Source: Flavobacterium marginilacus
GTDB lineage: Bacteria; Bacteroidota; Bacteroidia; Flavobacteriales; Flavobacteriaceae
NCBI RefSeq assembly: GCF_026870155.1
Contig: NZ_CP113975.1
Location: forward strand, 62,001-126,000
Direction: 5' to 3'
DNA: 64,000 nt
Every line of letters starts with the position of its first letter. The first letter of the stretch is position 1. The notes under the pieces were generated by a model. It was not told the origin of the DNA. It did not search any database and saw only the letters and a list, made by a program, of their open reading frames with translations. Position numbers and translations under genes: made by a program. Below, piece after piece: positions 1 through 9,335 of the stretch.

Positions 1-1504
1 GAAATTATGCCCGATAGCCATCAATAGAAATTCCATTTCCACTTTTTCGATGCTTGTGAAAGTAAACCGGCTGAATTTATTGTTGTTTTTTAGCTGTCCG
101 AATACTGCTTCAACTTCTATTGGGCGTTTGCTTCGGTGTTCGAGTCCTTTTTCGCTCATGAGCAGCTCTTTGGCCTGAGCCCTTAATTGGTTCAGGCGGT
201 GGTTTACTTCTATTGTTCTGTTTCCTTTGGCTTTATGGCACAAACTTCTAAGTGGACATCCATCACATCTTTTTGCTTGATAATAAGATACTTGTGATTC
301 GTATCCGTTGGCCGATGTCCGTTTTCCACTGCCAATGTTTTCCATTCTTTGTCCCATTGGACACACATAAAAATCCTGCTGTATATTGTAGAACAAATTC
401 TGGACAAGAAACGGATTGTCCTTCATTTTTTTCTTCTGTTCTTTGTGAAAATAATTATACTTTACATAGTACTGTTATGTCTTTATTTTCAAGCATTTCG
501 TAGTTTTCTTCGCTTCCATAACCAGCATCGGCTACAACTGTTTTGCTTTGTTTTTGATACATTTTTTCAAATTCCTCCAGATGGGATTTTAAAGTCGTAG
601 TGTCGTTAGGTGTCTGATGAATGGTTACATTGGTAATGAATTGATTTTCAGTAGAAATCTGAGGATTGTATGCAGGTTTTAACTGTCCGTTTTTCATATG
701 GTCTTCCTTCATTCTCATAAAGGTAGCGTCAGGATCTGTTTTGCTGTAGGAGTTTCTATTGCCTAAAATCACTAAATCTTTTTCGTATTTTTCAAGCTTT
801 GGCAGGTGCTCTTCCTGAAGCTTTTCAAGCTCTTTGGTTATCTTCTTGTTGGGCTCTTTGAGTTTTTTATTGAGTTCTGATAATTTTTCTTTCAGCTCTT
901 CCGAGTTTATTTTTTTTGGTAATTCTTCCTTGTTGACTTCTTGATTATCTGATAAAATACTGTTTTCGATATCGGATAAGATGCTGTTGATTTTTACTTC
1001 GAGTTTTTCTTTGTATTTCTCTATAGAACCCCGCCAGACAAAGGTGTATTTGTTGGATTTGGCTTCAATTTTTGTTCCATCGATGTATTGGATATCCAGA
1101 CTGACATAGCCCATTTCCACAAGCATTTTGACTACTTCTGCAAATAAATCTTTGATGTTTTCTTTTAGAACCTTTCCTCTAAAATCGTTGATGGTTCTAA
1201 AATCAGGGGTTGAGTTGCCTGAAATAAACATAAAATGAATGTTCTCGGTGAGTGCTTTTGCTATTTTTCGGCAGGAATAAGTGTTGCTCAAATAGCTGTA
1301 AAACAAAACTTTAAGCATCATTCTGGGATGATAAGCCGAGGTCCCTCCTCCTTTATATTTTTTAAGTATATGGCTTATATCCAATGAATTGACGACCTTG
1401 TCCACTAAGCGGACAGGGTGGTTTTCTGAAATTTTATCAAAAATATTTATCGGAAAAAGTTCCGGTGTATTGATCGATTGCGATTTAAATATTACTTTAG
1501 CCAT
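1..1504 (-). pseudogene. IS1182-type transposase, frameshifted and cut by the window edge
   Basis: DDE transposase of the IS1182 type. The N-terminal half (start MAKVIF at 1504) reads through the usual region with a long charged coiled-coil insert and [14 protein letters not shown]. The frame then closes at 455. The continuation ([13 protein letters not shown], the CPMGQRM and CDGCPLRSLC zinc-like motifs, RPIEVEAVFGQLK) lies in another frame from about 468 down to base 1. Removing one base near 469 restores [12 protein letters not shown], so this is a single-base insertion. An ATG six codons further upstream (1522) is also possible. The copy is either inactive or carries a sequencing error. 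The real C-terminus lies beyond the left edge. Confidence 0.85.
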
Positions 1505-1552
1505 TGCTCGTTTTTTGTGCAACTCTAAGATACTATTTTAGATTAAAAACAG

Positions 1553-1599
1553 CAAAAAAAAGGCTGTCCTTACTTTTTGGACAGCCTCTTTGTTTTTTT
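1553..1599. repeat. Hairpin at the outer end of the IS element, possibly also a terminator
   Basis: The 9 bp arms AGGCTGTCC (1561-1569) and GGACAGCCT (1579-1587) are bordered by A- and T-runs. Read on the minus strand, the outer part GAGGCTGTCCAAAAAGT looks like the terminal sequence of IS1182-type elements and lies 84 bp upstream of the transposase start. It could equally serve as the rho-independent terminator of the SDR gene, whose stop is 25 bp away. The IS boundary at about 1588 is inferred, because the other end of the element is outside the window. Confidence 0.5.
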
Positions 1600-1612
1600 C
1601 AATTAATAAGTT

Positions 1613-2371
1613 TTACAAATGAATTCCTCCAGCAACTTCTATTCGCTGTCCGTTTACCCATTTTGAATCGTCTGTACATAAAAAAGCAACCACACTTCCA
1701 ATATCATCAGGAAGCCCCACCCGGCCCAATGCCGTTTGAGACGCAATCTGCTGATTTAGCTGTTCATTATCACGAACTGCACCACCGCCAAAATCGGTTT
1801 CAATCGCTCCCGGAGCAACAATATTCACCCTGATTTTTCTTGCGCCTAATTCCTGCGCCTGATAGCTTGTCAATGTTTCAATTGCCCCTTTCATGCTCGC
1901 ATAAGCAGAATATCCAGGATATGAGAAGCGTGCCAATCCAGACGAAATATTTACAATTCCACCGCCGTCATTCAATATGTTCAAAGCTTTTTGAGTCAGG
2001 AAAAATGTCCCTTTAAAATGAATGTTAACCATATCGTCAAATTGCGCTTCTGTGGTTTCGGAAAAACTTGCATAAGTTCCGACTCCGGCATTATTGATTA
2101 AAAAATCAATTTTATCGGTACCAAAAGTGTTTTTTAAAGCCGATAATGCATTTTGAAAAAAAGAATCAAAACTGCCTACCTCAGCGACATTCAGCTGAAG
2201 TGCCACGGCTTTTTGGCCTAATTTTTCGATTTCGCTTACAACTTCTTCAGCTTCGGTTTTTTTGCTGTGATATGTCAACACAATGTCCAGTCCTTTTTTG
2301 GCAAGACTCAAAGCCATATTTTTTCCTAATCCGCGGCTCCCGCCAGTAACCAGAGCAATTTTATTTCCCAT
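1613..2371 (-). CDS. SDR family NAD(P)-dependent oxidoreductase
   Basis: Classical short-chain dehydrogenase of 252 residues, the usual family length. The Rossmann motif TGGSRGLG is at residues 9-16, NNAG near 93, the catalytic Ser in NISSG near 142, and the YASMK catalytic Tyr/Lys pair near 156-160. The C-terminal VNGQRIEVAGG is typical of FabG-like members. The protein is cytoplasmic and its substrate cannot be told from sequence. It lies about 100 bp downstream of an AraC-type regulator on the same strand, an arrangement common for SDR genes controlled by that regulator, though this is inference. Start ATG at 2371. Confidence 0.9.
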   Translation of the reverse strand: MGNKIALVTGGSRGLGKNMALSLAKKGLDIVLTYHSKKTEAEEVVSEIEKLGQKAVALQLNVAEVGSFDSFFQNALSALKNTFGTDKIDFLINNAGVGTYASFSETTEAQFDDMVNIHFKGTFFLTQKALNILNDGGGIVNISSGLARFSYPGYSAYASMKGAIETLTSYQAQELGARKIRVNIVAPGAIETDFGGGAVRDNEQLNQQIASQTALGRVGLPDDIGSVVAFLCTDDSKWVNGQRIEVAGGIHL

Positions 2372-2473
2372 CTTAAATTTTGTTTTAAATTATCTAAGAC
2401 AAAATTAATTCAGATGTAAAGTTCATTAGTTGCAAATATCAATCCAGAATTTGCGAAATTCAAATCAAACCAT

Positions 2474-3406
2474 TTAAACGCGAAAAGACAAAGGTGACAG
2501 CGCAGTCTGCTTTTTGAAAAAATTAGAGAAATGTGCCAGTTCTTCGAAACCGAGCGAATAAGCAATTTCCGAAATGTTCCAATCTGTTTCTTTCAACAAA
2601 GTTTTGGCTTCCTGAATCAATCGTTCACTGATTAATTCAGTAGTAGTCTTTCCTGTATTTTCCTTTAAAACTTTATTAAGATGATTGACATGAATAGACA
2701 AACGGGCAGCAAAATCTTTGGCTGATTTCAATTCCAGACGCTGACGGGAAGATTCAATAGGAAATTGTCTTTCGAGTAATTCAACAAATAAAGAAGAAAC
2801 TCTCGCTGCAGAATTATGTTTGGAATACAAAGCGGTAACGGGCTGCAGTTTTTGTCCAAAATGAATCAGCTCCGCCACATAATTCCGAATCAAATCGTAT
2901 TTGTACACATAATCAGAATTGATTTCCTGATGTATCTTTTTGAAAATCAAATCGATTTCAGCAACTTCTTCCTCAGTCAGCTGAAAAACCGGATAACCGT
3001 CTGTTTGAAAAATAGGCAGTTTATCCAGATCCATTCCCGTTTTATCCTTGGTAAAAAACTGATTGGTAAAAACACAAAAATGCCCAGACTGCTGCATGTC
3101 CAAAGGAAGATAATTATATGGAATTTTTGGAGTTGCAAATAAAAGAGCATACTGGTCAACCTCGATTACCTTGTTGGCATACTCCACCCTGTTTTTGCCA
3201 CGAATCAGACTTATTTTATAATAGGCTCTCTTGTCATAAGGCATGCAGGATTTTCCATTCAGCCTCTCATAAAGTTCCTTGATATTAAAAACATTAAAGT
3301 GTCCAACTTCTTTTTGAATCCCATTAGGCAGCAGCAATGCGTTCTTTTCTATAAAATATTCTGAAGAAATGTCTTCGTAAAAGTTTTCTATTGATCTTGA
3401 TTTCAT
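2474..3406 (-). CDS. AraC family transcriptional regulator
   Basis: DNA-binding regulator with an N-terminal cupin-like sensor region and a C-terminal double helix-turn-helix (about residues 230-310, including NISEIAYSLGFEELAHFSNF and FKKQTALSPLSFR). I place the start at the ATG at 3406 (MKSRSIENF) and not at 3430, because a TATATTTG -7 box on the minus strand covers 3428-3435 and would put the transcript start near 3422. The likely target is the adjacent SDR gene downstream. The effector is unknown. Confidence 0.87.
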   Translation of the reverse strand: MKSRSIENFYEDISSEYFIEKNALLLPNGIQKEVGHFNVFNIKELYERLNGKSCMPYDKRAYYKISLIRGKNRVEYANKVIEVDQYALLFATPKIPYNYLPLDMQQSGHFCVFTNQFFTKDKTGMDLDKLPIFQTDGYPVFQLTEEEVAEIDLIFKKIHQEINSDYVYKYDLIRNYVAELIHFGQKLQPVTALYSKHNSAARVSSLFVELLERQFPIESSRQRLELKSAKDFAARLSIHVNHLNKVLKENTGKTTTELISERLIQEAKTLLKETDWNISEIAYSLGFEELAHFSNFFKKQTALSPLSFRV

Positions 3407-3427
3407 TAGGAATGTATTTGTAAAAAT

Positions 3428-3435
3428 CAAATATA
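3428..3435 (-). promoter_or_regulatory. -7 promoter box of the AraC regulator gene
   Basis: On the minus strand the sequence is TATATTTG, a match to the Bacteroidota consensus TAnnTTTG. It lies 22 bp upstream of the chosen ATG at 3406 and excludes the upstream start at 3430. Confidence 0.55.
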
Positions 3436-3575
3436 GGGATTTACAAAGAAAATATTTTCAAATAGAAGTATTAAAAAATTGAATTGATTTTAAATCTAAT
3501 TTAAAAAAAAGCTCAGAATAATCTAAATATTATTTACACTTACTTTTTGAGTTGAATAAATCAAAGTGTATTTTT

Positions 3576-4586
3576 TTAAACATGTTTTAATTCAAAACTG
3601 TAATGGTATCCGATTAATTTTTTACCATCCTCATAATTTCTAATCCATGCTTCTTCCTCATGACTTAATTTGACAATTTCATTTCTAGAAATACCATTAA
3701 ATCTTTTTACAATCTCTTCTAAGGTATTCACTTCAGACTCGCTAAAATAGTCTGAGTTAAATATTCTGTTTTCAATAGGTTTAAACTCTTCACCACAATA
3801 GCCATTGCCATAGTCTATGGTGTTTATTATAAAGTTATTTTCTCTTTGCAGTTTTTCAAAAATAGTTTGAAAGTTGTTTGGAACAGGTCCAAAATCAATA
3901 GCAACATATCTTGTACCGCTTATTGAAAATGAAGTTTTTTTAAAGTTTAAAAAATCAGCATAAAAAAGCAACTTGTTCATCACTGTTTTCAATGGACTTA
4001 ATTGTTGCGTAAAATACACAATCATTTCTGTTAGCTTTTCTATATTTGGAGACTTATAACCTGTATAAATATCAGGATTACTATCTCCTAAAATATAGTT
4101 TTGTAAACCAACTTTAAAATGATTTTTTCTTTCTTCTTGAATTAAATCATCAATATTTTTTAACAATTCTACTTTCTCCACATCTCCAAAAACTCCTTGA
4201 CTTTCTTCAACAAGCAATCTGAAAGATTTTGGATTTTTTGCTAATTGTATCAATTTAGCATTTGCCAAGCTAGGAACTTCACCACTTTCATAGTTCCTAT
4301 AGGTATTAACACCGAACCCTAAAGAAAGCCCCATTTTGTTTGCGGGCAAATTATATTTTTTTCTAATGCTTATGATTTCCTCTGGAAATGGCAAGTTATA
4401 CTTATCTAGATACTGATTGTAAACTTGGGTTAAATTTAATGTATCTAATTGTGTGTCTGTAAAACTTTCTTTAGTGTCCTCACAAAAATAGGAATGATGG
4501 GTATATGTAAATTCTTCTTTCCTAAAAATTAAATTTTTCTTCTCTTTTACTAGAGTCATTTCATTACCTGTAAACGGACTTTTCAT
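3576..4586 (-). CDS. Antitoxin: degenerate MqsA-like N-terminus, HTH, Panacea (SocA-like) domain
   Basis: Antitoxin-like protein of 336 residues. The first ~70 residues follow the layout of MqsA (MKSPFTGNEM, then SYFCEDTKESF), but three of the four zinc cysteines expected there are S, T or E. An Xre/MqsA-type HTH follows (about residues 75-110, GFGVNTYRNYESGEVPS). The C-terminal half (about 180-335) has the Panacea/SocA signature, including MNKLLFYADF near 206, GTRYVAIDFGPVP and the final SHEEEAWIRN. The gene starts 1 bp after the stop of the toxin-like gene, so the two are co-translated. It probably neutralises the toxin and represses the operon. Confidence 0.8.
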   Translation of the reverse strand: MKSPFTGNEMTLVKEKKNLIFRKEEFTYTHHSYFCEDTKESFTDTQLDTLNLTQVYNQYLDKYNLPFPEEIISIRKKYNLPANKMGLSLGFGVNTYRNYESGEVPSLANAKLIQLAKNPKSFRLLVEESQGVFGDVEKVELLKNIDDLIQEERKNHFKVGLQNYILGDSNPDIYTGYKSPNIEKLTEMIVYFTQQLSPLKTVMNKLLFYADFLNFKKTSFSISGTRYVAIDFGPVPNNFQTIFEKLQRENNFIINTIDYGNGYCGEEFKPIENRIFNSDYFSESEVNTLEEIVKRFNGISRNEIVKLSHEEEAWIRNYEDGKKLIGYHYSFELKHV

Positions 4587-4587
4587 A

Positions 4588-4851
4588 TTAAATGTTTTTA
4601 AAAGGATATTTTAAGGGATGATCTGAAATATGGAATGAAATACAAAATGATTTTGTTGGCAGTATTGTAATTTTAATGTAAACCTCTTGTTTCTTTACAG
4701 TGGCTCCGAAAACCCACATTGGGCTAGTACCAAATTGATCATTTGTTAAAGATCCTTGACAATAATCTTCAATTGTTAGTTTTGACAAGACATTGTCTCT
4801 AAATTTTGCGGTTATTTCTAAATCAGCTAATGTTTGGGTGTTTTTATCCAT
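4588..4851 (-). CDS. MqsR-like (RelE-fold) toxin
   Basis: Small protein of 87 residues. Its C-terminal half aligns by eye with E. coli MqsR: a leucine-rich helix and DY (KLTIEDYCQG), a tryptophan (PMWVFGA), then VYIKITI and CISFH, matching MqsR VYLKITV and LIVSF. MqsR is a ribosome-independent mRNA interferase. It is the first gene of the pair, toxin before antitoxin as in mqsRA. Two imperfect palindromes lie directly upstream. It could be another RelE-superfamily member; activity is not proven by sequence. Confidence 0.65.
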   Translation of the reverse strand: MDKNTQTLADLEITAKFRDNVLSKLTIEDYCQGSLTNDQFGTSPMWVFGATVKKQEVYIKITILPTKSFCISFHISDHPLKYPFKNI

Positions 4852-4906
4852 ATAGCTAAAAATTCACCGTTGAAGATTTGGCAAAGTTAAGAATTAAAAC
4901 AATAAA

Positions 4907-4967
4907 AACAACCATATAATTGTTAATTAAGGCTTAATCAGCAAAAAAACAAACTATATAGTTGTTT
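4907..4967 (-). promoter_or_regulatory. Two candidate operator palindromes upstream of the toxin-antitoxin pair
   Basis: Two related imperfect palindromes with an ATAT core lie in the leader: AACAACCATATAATTGTT at 4907-4924 and one of the form AACAA-CTATATAG-TTGTT at 4947-4967. The 12 bp centre of the second, AACTATATAGTT, is perfectly self-complementary. Paired palindromes in front of a TA operon usually bind the HTH antitoxin for autoregulation, so this is an inferred operator. Confidence 0.5.
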
Positions 4968-4993
4968 AATACAGAATAAAAAACATATATACT

Positions 4994-7900
4994 TTACTCC
5001 CCTCCCAACATTTCCATCAATTCCAAACATCTTCTCGTGGTTTTGACATTATCAAAAGTCAGCAATAATCGCAAACCGGCAGGTGTTTGTTTTTCTTTCA
5101 TGACACAAATGTTACTGTTCGTCTGCACAAACTGAATCACTTTATGGAAACGTTTCGAATGGTAATAATCGGATTGCTGATCGGAGACAAAATAGCCAAT
5201 CATCTTGCCTTTTTTCATGACCAGTTTTTCGATTCCCACACGCGTTGCAATCCATTTGATGCGGATACTGTTCATTAAAGCGAGTGCTCTCGGAGGCATT
5301 GGACCAAAACGATCAATTAGTTTATTTTGAAAAACAACCAGTTCTTCCTCATTTTTCACCTCAGCCAACTCATTGTACAAACTCAGACGCTCCGTGACAT
5401 TATTGATATATTCATCTGAAAAAAGCAGCTCAAAATCGGTGTCTATCTGTAGGTCTTTTACATATTCCTTGGTCTCAATATTATTCTCTTCAGGGTACAA
5501 ATCCTTGAATTCGTTTTCCTTCAATTCCTCGATAGCCTCATTCATGATTTTTTGGTACGTATCAAAACCAATATCATTGATAAAACCGCTTTGTTCTCCT
5601 CCCAACAAATCTCCAGCTCCGCGAATTTCAAGGTCTTTCATCGCAATGTTCAAACCGCTTCCCAATTCGCTGAATTGTTCCAAAGCCTGAATTCTCTTTC
5701 TTGCATCTTCGGTCATGTGCGAATAAGGAGGACAGATAAAATAACAAAATGCTTTCTTGTTGCTTCGCCCCACACGCCCTCTCATCTGATGCAGATCGGA
5801 CAGACCAAAATTATTGGCATTATTGATAAATATGGTATTCGCATTCGGAACGTCTAATCCGCTTTCGATAATCGTCGTGGCTACCAAAACATCAAATTCG
5901 CCGTTCATAAAGGCGAGCATTAATTCTTCGAGTTTGGCTCCGTCCATTTGTCCGTGGCCAATTCCAACTCTCGCATTTGGCACGAGACGCTGAATCATTC
6001 CTGCAATTTCTTTGATATTTTCAATTCGGTTATTGATAAAGAAAACCTGCCCGTTACGCTGAATTTCATACGAAACCGCATCCCGGATCAGCTCTTCATT
6101 AAACCCGACCACATTCGTTTCTATAGGATAACGATTGGGCGGAGGCGTTGTAATCACCGATAAATCTCTCGCTGCCATCAGCGAAAACTGTAAAGTTCTC
6201 GGAATTGGGGTTGCAGTCAAAGTAAGCGTATCGACATTAGCCGCAATGGTTTTGAGTTTGTCTTTTACGTTAACGCCAAATTTCTGTTCTTCATCGACAA
6301 TCAATAAACCAAGGTCTTTGAAAACTACATTTTTATTCACCAATTGGTGTGTTCCAATGACAATATCCAATTTCCCTTCAGCTAAATCTTTTAAAGTTTG
6401 CGCTTTTTGTTTGGCAGTTCTAAAACGGTTCAAGTAACCAATAGAAACCGGCATGTCTTTCAGTCTTTCGCTAAAAGTTCTATAATGCTGGTATGCCAAA
6501 ATAGTCGTAGGAACCAAAACTGCTACTTGTTTAGAATTATCAACAGCTTTGAAAGCCGCGCGAATCGCCACTTCGGTTTTACCAAAACCTACGTCACCAC
6601 AGACCAAACGGTCCATAGGGCGTTCGCTCTCCATATCAGCTTTGACTTCCTGTGTCGATTTAATTTGATCCGGAGTATCTTCGTAAATAAATGAACTCTC
6701 CAATTCATTTTGAAGATAACTGTCTGGCGCAAATTGGAATCCTTTTTCCAGTCTTCGTTTCGCATACAGCTGAATCAAATTGAATGCAATATGTTTGACC
6801 CTCGCTTTGGTTTTTTGTTTTAAAGTCTTCCACGCGCTTGAACCCAATTTGTAAATTTTAGGAGGCGTTCCGTCTTTTCCGTTGTATTTCGAAATCTTAT
6901 GCAGCGAGTGAATACTCACGTACACAATGTCATTATCGGCATAAACGAGTTTTATCGCTTCCTGCGTTTTTCCCTCGACCTGTATTTTTTGCAGTCCTCC
7001 AAACTTCCCGATACCATGGTCGATATGCGTTACATAATCGCCAACGGATAAAGTAGTCAGTTCTTTTAAGGTTAGATTCTGCTTTTTAGAATAACCGTTT
7101 TTGATGCTGAATTTATGATAACGCTCAAAAATCTGATGATCGGTATAACAGCAAATCTGATTTTCCTGGTCGATGAAACCTTGGTACAATGGCAAAACAA
7201 TTGTCTTGTACTGCTTGCGGATATTCTCGGAATTGGCTTCATCCAAAGATTCGAAAATATCATGAAAACGCTTTGTCTGCGCTTCATTGGAACAAAACAG
7301 ATAATTTTGATAACCGTTAAAATGGTTGTCGCTCAAATTATTCAACAGTAAATCAAACTGTTTGTTGAACGACGGCTGTGGCTGAATGTGAAATTCAAAC
7401 TTTTTGGTCGTTTTAAAAACTGGTTTCGAATTAAATTCGACTACCGAAAAATCCAGCGCCCTTTTTACAAATGCTTTTTGATTCAAAAACAATTGTTCCG
7501 GCGTGGCGTGTTTTATGTCTTTGGACAATTTCTCAAAAGCTTCTTCGGCTCTTCCAAATTGCTTGTCCAGTTCGTATAAAAGATTCTCCGTATTTTGAAA
7601 AAACAATACCGTTCTTTCGGCTATATAATCCAAAAAACTTTCTCTGTTTTCCTGAAAAACCTTATTCTCAACATTCGGGATAATGGTAATTTTTTTCTTT
7701 TGTTCCAATGACAATTGGCTTGCAACATCAAAAGTCCGGATGCTTTCTACCTCATTACCAAAAAATTCTATTCGGTATGGATTGTCATTCGAAAAGGAAA
7801 ATACATCGACAATTCCTCCACGAACCGAAAATTCACCAGGTTCCGTGATAAAGTCAACTCGTTTGAATTCATATTCAAACAAAACTTCATTCAGGAAATC

Positions 7901-8365
7901 AATCGAAATTTTATCACCAACCGCAACTTTCAAAGTATTTTTATCCAGATTCTGACGGGTCACCACTTTTTCAAAAAGTGCCTCAGGATAGGTAACAATT
8001 ACTGCAGGTTTTTTGCGGGAATTGATTCTGTTAAGGACTTCGGAACGAAGTAAAACATTCGCATTATCGGTTTCCTCAATCTGATACGGACGACGGAAAG
8101 AACCCGGATAAAACAGCACATCCTGTTCGCCAATCATTTGTTCCAAATCATTCAAATAATAAGCAGCTTCCTCCTTATTGTTCAAAACCACCAAAAAAGG
8201 AAGTTCCGATTTCTTGAAAACCGACTGAATGACAAAAGAAACTGCTGATCCCAGCAGACCGTCCAATTGCATTTTTACCTGATTATTTTCCTGTAAACCG
8301 GCTACAATCTGAGCCGTTTTTGGAGAAGAATCATAAACCGAATATATAAAAGTGGCTTTACTCAA
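4994..8365 (-). CDS. mfd: Transcription-repair coupling factor Mfd
   Basis: ATP-dependent translocase that removes stalled RNA polymerase and recruits UvrA for transcription-coupled repair. The length of 1123 residues is normal. The order is a UvrB-like N-terminal region (PGSFRRPYQIEETDN), the CarD-like RNA polymerase interaction domain (LSVGDYVTHIDHGIGKFGG), helicase motif I (GDVGFGKTE near 590), the Walker B box DEEQ near 690, TATPIPRTLQ, the helicase C motifs ATTIIESGLDVPNAN and QMRGRVGRS, and the C-terminal TRCF domain. The only plausible start is TTG at 8365, which overlaps the TGA of the upstream lipoprotein gene (TTGA), so translation is probably coupled. Confidence 0.96.
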   Translation of the reverse strand: MSKATFIYSVYDSSPKTAQIVAGLQENNQVKMQLDGLLGSAVSFVIQSVFKKSELPFLVVLNNKEEAAYYLNDLEQMIGEQDVLFYPGSFRRPYQIEETDNANVLLRSEVLNRINSRKKPAVIVTYPEALFEKVVTRQNLDKNTLKVAVGDKISIDFLNEVLFEYEFKRVDFITEPGEFSVRGGIVDVFSFSNDNPYRIEFFGNEVESIRTFDVASQLSLEQKKKITIIPNVENKVFQENRESFLDYIAERTVLFFQNTENLLYELDKQFGRAEEAFEKLSKDIKHATPEQLFLNQKAFVKRALDFSVVEFNSKPVFKTTKKFEFHIQPQPSFNKQFDLLLNNLSDNHFNGYQNYLFCSNEAQTKRFHDIFESLDEANSENIRKQYKTIVLPLYQGFIDQENQICCYTDHQIFERYHKFSIKNGYSKKQNLTLKELTTLSVGDYVTHIDHGIGKFGGLQKIQVEGKTQEAIKLVYADNDIVYVSIHSLHKISKYNGKDGTPPKIYKLGSSAWKTLKQKTKARVKHIAFNLIQLYAKRRLEKGFQFAPDSYLQNELESSFIYEDTPDQIKSTQEVKADMESERPMDRLVCGDVGFGKTEVAIRAAFKAVDNSKQVAVLVPTTILAYQHYRTFSERLKDMPVSIGYLNRFRTAKQKAQTLKDLAEGKLDIVIGTHQLVNKNVVFKDLGLLIVDEEQKFGVNVKDKLKTIAANVDTLTLTATPIPRTLQFSLMAARDLSVITTPPPNRYPIETNVVGFNEELIRDAVSYEIQRNGQVFFINNRIENIKEIAGMIQRLVPNARVGIGHGQMDGAKLEELMLAFMNGEFDVLVATTIIESGLDVPNANTIFINNANNFGLSDLHQMRGRVGRSNKKAFCYFICPPYSHMTEDARKRIQALEQFSELGSGLNIAMKDLEIRGAGDLLGGEQSGFINDIGFDTYQKIMNEAIEELKENEFKDLYPEENNIETKEYVKDLQIDTDFELLFSDEYINNVTERLSLYNELAEVKNEEELVVFQNKLIDRFGPMPPRALALMNSIRIKWIATRVGIEKLVMKKGKMIGYFVSDQQSDYYHSKRFHKVIQFVQTNSNICVMKEKQTPAGLRLLLTFDNVKTTRRCLELMEMLGGE

Positions 8366-9051
8366 GGCTGTGATGGATTTGGATTTTTTGGACTGGCTGT
8401 TCCTCCTGGATTACCAGGCATTGTATGATATTTTTCAGGTGCTCCGTTATTTCCAGGATTTCCAGGTATCATCGGATTTCCTGACGGAATTGCCCGAGTC
8501 GTATCGATAATCATCTGTAACAATTCGGATTCTCCTGCTTCCATCGGGATTTTGCTTTTCTCTACAATTTTATCCATTTGTCGCTGCAGGGAAACCAGTT
8601 CAATATTAATTTCTGCAACAATTTTTACTACTTTTTTATCGGAGATATCAGTAAGGTTTATATACAAATCCAGCATTCTTACCTGCGTAATCAAAGCTGC
8701 AATCCTGCTTCGTATCTGCGGTGTGTCAAACTGCGCAGGAATACTGCTGTTCAAAGCCATCACTTTAGTTGACAGTATTTTGGATTTCTTCTGATAATCA
8801 GTAATTGTTTTTCTTGGTTTTTTTGCTAATTCCTCCATAAACTCACGCCATTGCGGCCACGTTAGAATTGAAGCTTCTGAAGTTTCATTAATTGGAGTGT
8901 CAAAAAAAGTCCAGCCTTTCTTTATATTGGTAAAAATCAGCTCTTTCTTTTTTGCATCTCTTAATTGATCAGCAAGACGCTTATCGTTATTATTATTACA
9001 CGAAAACTGCATTAAAATCACCAAAAAAAACAGCGCTAATTTATTATTCAT
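8362..9051 (-). CDS. Predicted lipoprotein of unknown function, upstream of mfd
   Basis: Not a family I recognise. From the ATG at 9051 the product has 229 residues, beginning with a lipoprotein signal (hydrophobic FFLVILMQFSC, Cys 18), followed by Asn/Asp. The middle is helical and charged, and the last ~50 residues are rich in Pro, Gly and Asn (repeated GNPG motifs). It should be anchored to a membrane on the periplasmic side. A TTG two codons upstream is less likely because a -7 box lies at 9071-9078. Its stop overlaps the start of mfd, so the two form an operon, although no shared function is evident. Confidence 0.75.
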   Translation of the reverse strand: MNNKLALFFLVILMQFSCNNNNDKRLADQLRDAKKKELIFTNIKKGWTFFDTPINETSEASILTWPQWREFMEELAKKPRKTITDYQKKSKILSTKVMALNSSIPAQFDTPQIRSRIAALITQVRMLDLYINLTDISDKKVVKIVAEINIELVSLQRQMDKIVEKSKIPMEAGESELLQMIIDTTRAIPSGNPMIPGNPGNNGAPEKYHTMPGNPGGTASPKNPNPSQP

Positions 9052-9070
9052 CTCCAAAATTTTTGAACCG

Positions 9071-9100
9071 CAAAGTTACAAATATCAATGGCAATGACAA
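9071..9100 (-). promoter_or_regulatory. Promoter of the lipoprotein-mfd operon
   Basis: On the minus strand the -7 box TAACTTTG occupies 9071-9078. A TTG at 9098-9100 lies 19 bp further upstream, matching the Bacteroidota TTG ... TAnnTTTG layout. The predicted transcript start is about 15 bp from the ATG at 9051. Confidence 0.6.
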
Positions 9101-9308
9101 TAGTAATATCAATGACAAAAATCAATCACAATTTCAATAATAAAAACCAATTCCAAAATCAATGGAAATAATTATATTTATATTAAAATCTGCAGTAAAC
9201 AGGCTGTATCTTAATTGAGTCAAAATTACGATATTAAAGTTTTTATATTATTTTTTTAAAAAATTCACAAAAAATAAAGTATTTACATCTTATAATTTGC
9301 GAAATCGT

Positions 9309-9316
9309 TATATTTG
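9309..9316 (+). promoter_or_regulatory. -7 promoter box of the threonine dehydrogenase gene
   Basis: TATATTTG matches TAnnTTTG and lies 20 bp upstream of the ATG at 9336. It excludes the upstream in-frame ATG at 9297. Confidence 0.55.
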
Positions 9317-9335
9317 CAAAACAAATCTTTTTGAT

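Noticed and set aside
1553..1599. Hairpin regarded purely as the SDR terminator
   Set aside because: Its outer sequence fits an IS1182 end better and lies at the expected distance from the transposase start, so I keep both readings at moderate confidence.
9297..9335. Upstream start for the threonine dehydrogenase gene
   Set aside because: The -7 box at 9309-9316 lies inside it and the family sequence begins at 9336.
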